From Phyto melanocephala (lineage: Eukaryota > Arthropoda > Insecta > Diptera > Rhinophoridae), in assembly GCA_941918925.1 (NCBI GenBank), contig OW799236.1, positions 88,586,716-88,650,715 on the forward strand: DNA of 64,000 bases, written 5' to 3'. Position numbers and translations under genes: made by a program. The notes under the pieces were generated by a model. The model worked only from the letters and a program-made list of their open reading frames with translations. It was not told the DNA's origin and made no database searches. Numbering within the stretch: the stretch's first letter is position 1; each line of letters starts with the position of its first letter. Below are positions 39,001 to 51,000 of the stretch, one piece after another.

Positions 39001-42000
39001 TAGCACTGTTACTTGTTATTATATATTTTACTCTTACTTATTGTTGTTCTCTTAGCAGTTAGTATAATTAAATAAAAGCTTAATACCCGCTCAACATTAC
39101 TGACCCCAACAATATTTTTGCATTGTATTAATTTTAGGATAAATTCTGAATTCTTTTGCATACATCCTGTTGCTTTAAAAAGCAATCTTTATGCAAAAAA
39201 AGACCAGCATTGCTGTTACCACCACGACCTGTAAATTGAATTCGACTAATTCTAGTATCATTTTAAATAGCATTTTAGTTGCTCATTTTCTGACTCACTC
39301 TTTATCTGTTAAGCCTCAGTTAGCCGAGCGCATCCGTACTGTAATGTATCAGCTGTTCGTTTTTGGCTTATGAGAAACAATGCAAAAGCTTAGCGAAATT
39401 TAACGTACTGTAACCGGAACGTACCATTCTGTATAAAATAGAATTTCCTTACATTCTTACGTGACATTTGTAAGCCAGTGCTGGTCTGCTTGTTTGTTTT
39501 ATGATTTTAGGGTATTTTTGCTTTTTTAATGGTACTTGTTTTATATATTTTCATACGCGAAAGAAAAATAAAACAACTTTTAGTACTTTGCGTGTTAATT
39601 TACTTTTCTTCACGAATTTTCTAAATACAGTTTTGTGAACTATTGTGTCTATTTTAAACTTATACTATGTTTTATTCTGATTACTGTTGTTTCTTTTTTC
39701 GCTATACGTGTTAGAAACGTAATTACCACTATAATAATTATTTCCGCCTTAAAATTGCAAAACTGGAGACTTTTAAGCGTCTTGCACATATGCTTTGTAT
39801 ATACATTGTGTATAATAAATGTGAAATATGTAAAGATTAAAATTGTATACAAATCTATTAATTAATATTAATTGATCTGTATACATAAACACATATACTA
39901 AATAAACTATAATTTGTTTATTATATTTTAATTATAAATGTAAAAAAATAAATAATACATATTAATATATATAAATAAATACACAAAATATTTTCTGATA
40001 TCCTTAGGTACTTTTTCTTCGTAATAAAAAACCATTTGTTAAATTGTAATACCCATCACTGTTTTATAATCAGCTGTTTCTTTTTACCAAAATAAAAAAA
40101 AACAAACAAAATAAGTTTTTAAATTTAAGAAATAAAAGTTTCCGTGGTAATTTTTAATAAAATGGATGATGAGCATCTAATTTTACTTGTTCAGGCAAAG
40201 GTTTAAATTAATAAATAATTCTTCTATATCCATGGAAAAAACCACAGGCTTGTTTGAAAAATATTTTTAAATTGCTTGATTTACCTATACTAATGCTGTT
40301 TTGTTTATGAATGTCAAAAACATATGTTACGTTTTTAAATGTTCTATAACTGCACAAACGTGCTTACAGTACGTACAATTACAGTACGGTTGCATCAGCG
40401 CTCGGCTAACGAAGGCTTTAGAAATAACATATTCACCTCTCTCATTAATATTTTTCATCTTTTGTTATTCTCTTGTTTACATTCAATATGCATTGAAAGT
40501 TGACTTTATTTTGAACAGCTGTTAAATGAAGGGAACACAAATTCAGCAGGAAAATCACAATGCCAATTTTCAAAACGAGGTTAATAAAAATTTCATGGAA
40601 ATAAATATTTTATTTTCTATTCGAGGTAGGATTGATTATTTCGCGATAACAAATTGATATTTATGTTAGTCTAGGTATTAAGGTACTTCCATACCTAATT
40701 TTATCTAATCATTCAGGCAGACAGACAGACAAAATTTCTTAAACGTGGTGTTTTGTATTCTAGATCGTTTTATGTTCGTCTATTCATGTGCTGGTGTAAA
40801 TCGAAATTTCGAAGTCGCCTATTGTAGTAAACCTCGCAGCGTAGTGAAGTGGTAAGAGCGCCAAACTTTAAGCGAAAGGACCCTGGTTCATATCGCGGTA
40901 AAGACAAAAAACCATTTTATCGCGATGTTCGAGTTTTCGTTAAAGAGGCTTCAACCTATGTTCAAACAAATTCACCCAAAAAAGAATAGATAGAACAAGC
41001 CTTCTGACGTTCCAAATCTCTCCCATAATCAAAGAACGATCAGCATCACATGGACGTTCAGGAAGCGCCACCTACACTACAAGGCAAATAACAAATGCTC
41101 ACAAATACACAATCATATAGAGTTTCTAGGTAATGGCAGATGACAGACAGCCGGGAAAGATGGCCTACAACAGACTTAGATAAAAAATTGAAAACGACTT
41201 AAGATCGAGGCAAAAACAAACGATAAAACAATCTCAAAAGAAATAATGGAGAAACAAATATGTTGCTCATAACCGTATGTGATATAAGTCTTTTGGAAAT
41301 ATTCTGAAATTAATCGCTATTTAAATCAAGCAAAATCGGTCTATAAAATTAAAAATCTTTTAAGCCCTTAGATAATTTTTTATTATTTATATCGACCCCT
41401 GTGCGCGTAATTATCGCATGTAACAAAAACAAAATTTTACAGGAAAGCGTTTTTATTACTTTTAAATAAATAAAAACGTAAATAACACTGCTACATACGA
41501 TAAAATGTACACAGTAAAATCTCCATAACTAAAACAGGTATCGCTATAACATTTTATCAGAAGATGGATTAATTGATGTAAACCCAATTTGCATAAAAAA
41601 GTCGATTTCTAAAAAACGTAAAATACGATAATTTCGCGCACAGTGAAAGATATATGGTAAACACCTTTAAGATTATTCACGGAACGCTCTAGTTATAACA
41701 AGCCTTTTTTGGAAAAAAAAATTTTTACAACTTGTTAAAATTTTTAAATAAATTCTGGATTATGACATCAGATTTCTAGCCGATGTGTCAAATATTACCG
41801 CAAAAAAAAAATAAATTAGTTTTTAACTCACTGATGGCATCTGAAACAGAATGGCTGCTTAATGCCTTCCATTTTTGTGTTAGTCTGATAAACGCCATAT
41901 AATGATGAGGTTATTTTTGGAATTTTTTCATATCTTAATACAAAAAGGTAAAGGGTTTATAAGATTCCGTTTGACCAAACATACTATTTCTAATTGTAAC

Positions 42001-45000
42001 TACTGATTTCAAAGCCTCTCCATATACCCTTAGCACTTCCTATGAGAATATTTTGTTCAACTATTTTCTTTAATTAAGACAAGAATAATTTCAATGCTTT
42101 TGCTTATTTTGCTGTCTTCGATAGGGAAGCGCTTATATAGTGCTAGCCTGCCTTTAAAGCTTTTAAGTTTTTTGTTTACTGGGGAACATCTACTCTGGTA
42201 AACAATATGTAGTTGTGGTTAAAAATAATAAACAAAAGAAAATATATTTAATTTTGTACACCACCAATACAACTCAACCTTCTCTTTTTAAAGACTTTAG
42301 GTTTTCTGTATCCATATTACGACGGAGCCATTCTTTATCGCTAAAATAAAAATAATAAAAATAAAGGAAAAACAACTGTTAAAACAATAGTAATCGAAAG
42401 TATTATCATGTATTTAAAATAATTTTTATAATGAAGTATTATTGGCTGTCAAAGCCAATTGAAACATATTCAAATTTAATTTTTTTAAATATTTAACAAA
42501 GTGTTTAAAAAATGGGTGAATTTATATAACATGCTTTTCGAAAAACTTTATACAAATAACTTTCTTTAAGGCAATACAAACTGGCCATTTTTGTTTAAAA
42601 ATTATTAAGAAATATGTTACCGAACTAATTAGTTTACATTGAAAAACATTTTGTTCAAGCATTAGGCAAATTATAAACTTTTATCTTTTTTTCATTTCAG
42701 CCCTCTAAGAAACCAATAACCACTGGGGGTACTATACGTCTACCAAAATCAAAGTTACCCAATATCGATGCCTCTGAGTATAGTTTTGCTAAGTTTGCTG
42801 CCACTTATTTCAACTCGAGCGTAACAGGCCAGTACAGTAAGAAACCATTGAAAAAGTCTCTACTCGATCATGATTTACCATTAGATGAGATAGCCGCTCA
42901 GGTAAGTGTGCGTGTTTGTGAATAATATCCATACGATTGTTTTAAAATTACCTCGACTACACACTTAATGACACTCAAAAGTACGTTTTATTTTCTTCTT
43001 TTTTTAATATCAAGTACTTTGAAGTAAATATTGACGTATTTGATGTTTATTTTATTATTCTTGTCGACTTTAAAATAATCGAAAACTAACTATCTAATAA
43101 ACAAGTAGTTAGCAGTTTGATAACTCATTTCAATTGCTGATTTCACTAACTACAATGAGATCCACAAAAATACTCTATACCAGTACAGTAGTGAATATAC
43201 AAATAAAATTAAAACAAGTAAGAGTGCTATATTCGGCCATGCCGAATCTTATATACCCTTCACAACGTGTAGTCATGCAATAACAATAATTTGTATCACC
43301 ATTCATCTCATATGAAATACGTACGTACATATATAAGACATACATACATATATGAAACATTCAATTGTAAAATAATACATTGAGTTTATGTATGTATGTT
43401 AAAAAAAATAAAAAAATATAAATAATATTAAAATACAAAATATAAAAAAAAAATTAAACATTTTTTGGCTCAGCTGGGATTCGATGCCACGTATGTATGT
43501 ATGTATGTATGTTGTTGTTGTTTTTGTAAAAAAAAAACGAGGTAGTCGTAGTTTTTTGCTCATATCTCAGTTGTTTATGTACCGATGTTTCTGATTTTCA
43601 ATACCGATCTTCTACCGAATATTTCCAATATTTTAATACTTCACGCGGATCCAGGCGATGTCGGGTGGCTTCAAAAAGTTGATTTCAACATACACATGGA
43701 CAGACTGACAGATCTTAATTGACTACCCTATTCATAATGTTTCACAAAATATATACTTTATGGGGTCGAAAATGAAAATTGTAGAAATTTCACACGGAAT
43801 GACAAATCTATATACCCTTTTTCAATGTGTGAGGGGTATAAAAATAGAAACAAAACGTCCAAGGAAATTTTATTGAAAATAATGCTTTAAACACATACAT
43901 GACAGCAAGCTACGCAGCTACATGACTACAACTGTTGTAATAATGAAAAATATCAAAAAGTCACTTCACTGCTCACGGTAGTCAAAGTAACCTTTTATTA
44001 AAATTAACTTTATAGGCAAGTTGTAACAATGACCCTTTGTGTGCCAAACTATTTTAGTATACAAGTCATATGTTATCAGAGATATTATTTAAGCTATGGG
44101 TAGTTTTTAGTACAAGTTGCTAGATTTCGTAGAAGCAAAATATTATGAAATTTGAAAATGAGACCAAAAAGTATTGAAAAGTACAATAACTTGGGCAAAA
44201 AACTTAACTGAACAGCTGATTGTTACAACAAATTTTAAGCGCAACAACGTATAAAATATCTGCTCACCATTTAAAACAAAGAATATTTAAGACTAATTAT
44301 TTTTCTTATTTTACATTTGTTTTTGAAACAACAAATAAATTTCTTACAATATTATGGAAGAGTATTTAAAAAATTTTCTGATTTTTTGAAATTTTTTGAG
44401 TAATAAATATAGTATGGTACGTTTGGTTACAATGATAAATGAACATAAACTAAAAAAAACCGGCTTCTGTGAGTAAAAAAACCGGTGTATTCGACAATCG
44501 AAAAATTTACATTTGGAAAAAACCGCCAGCTGAAAGAGTAAAAAACCGGGATTTCCACCGGTTATAAAACCGAATCGGTCACCCTAATACCTACCATTAA
44601 CAGAACTTAGCCTCACATTTCGGATGCGGGTAGAGCAAAAGGAAATAAAACATTGTCGGCTATTAACCGATAGATTTTTCTCTGTGATAATAAACAAGTG
44701 ACAATATAAACCGATGTTTACAACTTACGAAAAACATATTTTCCTAAGTTGGCCATAGCTGCAATGGTGGTCGGTGTTGCCATGTAGCTGTGTTGTCGGT
44801 AAGATACCATTTTTTTAACTAATTACGTTTTGAACTAGTCACAAAACTAGCTGTAACGAGACTGCTGCAAAAATAAAGAAACTCACCTTTGCAAAATTGA
44901 AAAGTAATTGTTTTTTGCAAACATAAGTCTTATCCTGCAGATAATATAACTAGTATCCCAGCAAAATCTTTTTGGAATTGTGTAATAGGTTGTCATTGCT

Positions 45001-48000
45001 TCATATATTACATAGTAATGAGGGGTCGTTACCAACATCATTATTTTAAAGTACAGAGTAATGGTAAATACTTTTTATATATTTTTATAAACAGTGAACT
45101 TTGAATTAACTTCATAAATATTATAATATGCCCAATATTATAATTTTTATATTTTTTATTGCATGAGTATAAAAATATCAGCTTTATTGGTAACTACTTA
45201 TTTTATTGCTTTTTGTAAGTTTATTTGTCAGCGAGGGTCATGATTTCTGGGACAACTCAAACAAAAATAAGTAGTTATTCGGTCGAAAAGTAAATAGTTT
45301 ATGTGTATCTTCAATATTACTTGCTAACTTACTAGGTAAGTAAAGATTTTGCTGGGATGTGGTTAGAAATGTACTAGTGTCTTATTAATTTAGATTAGTA
45401 ATTTTTTTCATAAATGACACTGTCGATTTTAACTTTAGGTAGTCATAGGACTCCAACTAGTTCATTTGCATAGTTTCATACTTTACACTTAGACGATCGG
45501 TTAAATGAAAACAGCAATTGAATAAATGAAAATAGCAAAACAAACAACAAGAAACTAACTTTTGCACATGCTTGAGTTTGATATTTTAAATGTGACACGA
45601 TACTAGACTTAACTCACTTAAGAGGAACCGAATGAAAAAAACATTTACAAATTTCATTCCAATTACTAAGATTCTCTTCTCCTTCTTTACTTTCTTTGCA
45701 CCAAAGATCGTTTAATAAGCCGACTATTTAGCTTAAGTCTTTGCCCTACATGAGGTTCTTTATAAATTTTTTTTTTTTCAATCCAACCTATATAATAATT
45801 GTTTTACTCTTCTTTTTTTAATTAAAGTCCATATGGATAATTATACTGCGTTTCATGGGAGATATGGCAGAAGCGAAATATAGCGATGAGGACGATAAAA
45901 TCCAAAAGATTGGCACTATTAAATCCAGTGTCATGCAAAGACTAACGCAGACTTTATCTCGAACTACAGTGCAAAGCAAAGAATTTCAGGAGGCCTTGGC
46001 GGCCATGGGGGAGATGGAGCAGCAAAGAAAATTAATACGTAAAACTTTAAAGCGAAAAACAAAATTACCCGATATTTTACGTAAAGCCTTGGATAACCCA
46101 GATGAGATAGATTACTACCAACAAGTGTTGAATACTAGAATGAATAATTTGGATAAACTACACTTTGTGATAGGTCATGGCATATTAAAACCAAATTTGA
46201 GGTAATTTGAAAATCTTAAAGAAAAGTAAAAATTATTTATTTAATTACTCTTTAAAGAGATGAAATATTGTCACAAATTTGCAAGCAATTAAGCAATAAT
46301 CCATATCGCACCTCCTTTGCTAAAGGTTGGATTTTGCTTTCGCTTTGTATTGGCTGTTTTCCACCCACTTCACGTTTTGAGCCATATTTAAGATGTTTCC
46401 TGCAACATGGTCCAGAGCTGTACGGTGACTATTGTGAAAATCGCTTAAATAGAACTCTTCAAAACGGAGCACGCACACAACCACCCTCCTGGTTAGAATT
46501 ACAAGCGACACGCAATAAATCAGCCATAACTCTGGAAATTCTTCTGATGGATGGTGGCGTAAAAAAATTACAAATTGATTCCGCCTCCACAGCTAAAGAA
46601 GCCGTACAACATTTATCCGAAAATATGGGTTTAATTGATAATTTCGGTTTTTCTTTAGTCATATCGATTTGTGATAAAATCATGTCATTGGGTAGTGGCA
46701 GTGAACACATCATGGATGCCATTTCAAATTGTGAACAGCATGCCAAAGAGCAGGGCTACAATGAACGCAAGGCACCGTGGAAAATGTATTTGCGCAAGGA
46801 AATGTTAAGCACTTGGTTCGATCCAAGTCACGACCAGTTGGCCACACATTTAATTTATAAACAGGTTTTTTTAGAAAACAAAAGGTTTTCGATCGAAGCG
46901 TTTCAAATAAATTCTTTTATTGGCAGATCTGTCGTGGTCTTAATTATGGTGAATATCGTTGTCGTTTGGAGAAAGATGTGGCCATGATTTGTGCTTTGCA
47001 GTACTATGCAGAACATGGCAGTGAAATGAAAGACGAGGTGAGTGATTTATGAAAAGTAAACAAAGAAAGAATAGCCTACTTTTAAATGGTTGCCAAGAGG
47101 TCCTTACAAAATACAAATATTATATATTTTGTGCTACACTATCGTATTTATTCTTTATTGTTTCTATTTTAAATATCACACTTTTAGATTCTTTGCAAAT
47201 GCTTACCTGACTATGTGCCCAAGGATTTACTATTATCAGGCGAAAAGGTCTTCAAGTCTTGGGAGTCTCTGATACGTGAGACATACTCTAAAAACGATTA
47301 TGTAAAACAGCGTACCTCGAGACAAACAGCCAAAGAAGATATTTGCTTGTATGCCCATTTAACCTGGCCTATGATGTTTTCACGATTTTTCGAAGCAGTA
47401 CGTACAGAAGGACCTAAACTTTTGACTGACCACATCGTTATTGCGGTAAACTCAAACGGTGTTTACTTTGTAGATGAAATGGAACAAGTGTTAGCTGAAC
47501 TAACATATACGGAAATCGCAAAAACTTATTCTGAAATGGACACCAATTCAAACGTTGCTGTTTTACATGTCAATACGGTACAGAAGGAGAACTTCACCTT
47601 TAATTGCTATGAGGCCAAGGATGTGGAAGAACTGATAGAGTTTATGTGTAAAAATATAAAAATGAGATCAAAATACGTTATGGCAATTGAAGACTTTAAG
47701 CCAGACGACAGCTTATTGGAGTCAAAAGAATGTTTGTTTCTTCTTAGAGGAGATCTAATACAATTAGATAATTGTATAACGGGTCGTAATGTAATGGAGG
47801 CGACTAAGCAGCAATGGTTTCGCGGTATCTGCAACAATGAAAAGGGAGAATTTCCGGCCAAGGCTGTTGTAGTTTTGGCTAGTCTATCGAAACCCTCAGA
47901 AAAAATTTTAAAAATCTATAAAGACTTATGTAATGAAGTTCCCACCAAACCTTTAAGATCAAAATACAATACTATACAGAGAAGGAAAATGCATAATCTG

Positions 48001-51000
48001 GAAAAATTTGCTAAAGAACATTTTAGAACAAATCTCAGGTTAGTTACAACTTAAAAAATATACCTTTATCTGTATGTATTTTATAAAAAATTAACAATTG
48101 TTCTTAGTACCTGCAACGGTTCTTCTAGTAACCTTTATACTATACGCTCCGATGTAGATGATTTATGGCGTCATTCTCGTAATTTATTGAAAGCTCCTTT
48201 GCTGAAACAATTGCAGCATGCAGAAGAAGAACTCTTTCAATTGGCGATCAGCATGTTTTACAACATTTTAAAAGTAAGTGAATTTAAAATTTTAATACAT
48301 TTGAAGTTTTTTAAAAAGATTTTAATTGTTTGTATTTATCAGTACATGTGTGATGTACCCAGTGGAAAACAAACAACCAACACAGAGTTGATTTTTAAAC
48401 CATCTTTGGAATATGAGCCTTTAAGGGATGAATTATATTGTCAATTGATGAAACAATTAACGGATAATAATGCCAACTATAGTGAGGAGAGGGGTTGGGA
48501 TTTAATGTATTTGGCCACTGGTATAACATACCCAACTGGTGCTGTTATGAAGGAATTGTTAGAGTTCCTAAGAACCAGACCACACCAACTGGCAGCGGAA
48601 TCACTGAAACGAGTCAAACGTACTATGACCAATGGTCATAGGAAATATCCGCCTTATATTATAGAGGTGGAAGGAATACAACATCGGTTTACGCATATCT
48701 ATCATAAGGTAAATTCGTTATCTTTTTTAGTGAAAAGAGAAACTCCCGGCGCACATAGGGGCCAAAGGCGGTTATTTTACGTATTAATTTAAAAATAATG
48801 TTCAAGTGCTTTGAAAAGTTAGACTACTCGCTGAAAGTGAATAAAATTCCAAATTACTTAGCAAAAATTAAATGCCAAAAAGATAACGGTGATTTTGTAG
48901 TGACGCCTTAAATTAAACATTAGAGAGAAAAAATAAAAAAAAATTGGCCAGCAAATACTTATGAAGTTTTCACAATTAAAAAATTATATTTATCTCAAGT
49001 AACTGCGAAAAATTTAAATATGCTATCAAGCTCAGGTAAACTTAAGTATATTGAAAAGCTTAAGTTAAATTTGTAATGAAAATTATTTGAGGAAGAGATT
49101 TTGTTTTTTATGTCTATATTGGAAACGGAAAAAATAAATTTATTTGAATAATTATTTTTGAAAATATATGCTGCGCATCGGTGTGCTTTACAGACAAATC
49201 TAAATACAATACAATTTGTTTGAAACAAACCGAAATAATGCGGCGGCAGCGCTTTGCAATTGGAAAATCCATTTTTGACAAGGCGTTATTTATGGAAGTT
49301 GGCTGCAGTACAACTGATGTTGTTTTTCTTTTACTTTTGTAATTGTTAAAAAGTAATAGCATTTTAGCTATTTTCAGGTTAATCTAGCGATTTTATTTAT
49401 ATTTAGTGAGTTTTATTAAAAAACATAAGTGAACATTACTGTTCATTACACAACATTGACGCTCTTGTTTAGGTTTGTCATCTCAGATTAGCTGTTAGAA
49501 GTTTTGTACGAATTAGTAGTAGCTGCATGCATTGTGTTTTCCGCCAAGAAAATACGTACCCCTATGCTATACTTCCAAGATTTTTATTTGAACATGCAGT
49601 TTGTTCTTAGAGTAATCCACCTTAAATTTAGTGTGTCTTACTTTTGTAGTTCTGCAAGTAAAAAAAAAATAATAACTTTTTTGTATGGGAGTTACCCGTA
49701 CCCACATCCTATACTACAAAGATTTCTTCAAAACTTTTCGCTTATTTTAAGAGCTTCACACATACTGTCGTATTCATAAAAAATATTTTAGGTTTATTGA
49801 AGGTTTTATAAAGGATATTTGACAGATATTGTACAGAAAAGTCAAAGAACACTGGCCCCCAACGCGTAACGTAACCGACGTTTAATATACAAAGGGAACA
49901 ATAACACCAATATATAACGCTGGTGCTGAATTCGTCAACACCAATTAGATTCCACCTAGGGATTAGAGGTGAAAGTGTGTTTTAGTTAAATTGCTTATAT
50001 GATATAATTAATGGGTAGAGTTTGACTTTCACGCTGTACAGGACGACAAATTAAATAAGGATCTAATTACTGATGGGAATAACGGACTTAGAAGGTTATG
50101 AATGGGTCTTTGACATCACGACTTAAAGATCGAATGATTATAGTGATAGTATCAAGGGCAAAATCGTATCTGTTTGAAGGGAATTAATCGGAGAAGTTAT
50201 AGCTGTCTTTTGGATGGCATTACTTAAGTAGTGAGGTAAGAATAACTTTTTCTGGCTTTTCTCTATTTTTGAGGAGAGCTATCCCGACTCGGTGGTTAAT
50301 TACTAATCCGGACGTGCGTATATTATTATTTTTTTGGACAAGTTAGGGTAAAGATGGACTGATGACGACAGGGACTGTGACAGATTATTTTATTGGAGTT
50401 TGCCACCACAGCAAAGGATGGGTTGGGAATGGCAGGGTCCTCCATTAACATCGGGACGTCAACTATATGATCTTCGTGGAGATCGAATTGTAACCGGGTA
50501 TGATTTTCGTGTCATGCGGGCTCGTGTTACAACGGCCACAAGAATCCATCCTTTTCCGACGAGCTAGTTCGTGCTTGAATCAGGCGTACCCGAGTGGCCG
50601 AGTTAAGACTAAACTACATCTAAGTCCGCGCATAACACTGGCCTTTAATAAGCCTAAAATATTTTTTATGAATACGCAGAAGAGATTTAGTACAGCGAGG
50701 ACCATATTGCAGTTGTGAAGAATTGAATTAACCCGAGAAAAGAGGGCTTTTTTTCCCAATGTGCGGCGCTCTATTAACGACGTATACATACATATATAGA
50801 GTTTATTTATAGTTTTAAATTAATATATAAAAACTTTTCTTTACGAATAGATATATTTTCCAGATGGTACCGTGGAGGCTTTTGAAATTGAATCATTTAC
50901 CCGTGGTTTAGATTTATCAAAATCTATTGCGTTACGTTTAAAATTAAAATCCTTGGAAGGCTTTAGTTTGTTTGTCAAAATTGGTGACAAAGTCTTTTCG

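Larger units (their letters stand above)
26691..42700 (+). other. Myo28B1: Myosin intron 5 (16 kb)
   Basis: Donor GTAAGT, acceptor TTTTTCATTTCAG. It separates head and neck from the tail and holds the repeats listed below. 27610-28180, 31110-32030, 33445-34030, 37260-38315, 39020-39305 and 41355-42690 are AT-rich with no recognised gene, RNA or repeat. Confidence 0.7.

Noticed and set aside
47607..47861. 84-codon ORF on the minus strand
   Set aside because: Antisense shadow of myosin exon 10.
50583..50640. tRNA-like A box GAGTGGCCGAGTTAAG
   Set aside because: No B box at the right distance and no cloverleaf; lies inside a transposon-like interior.
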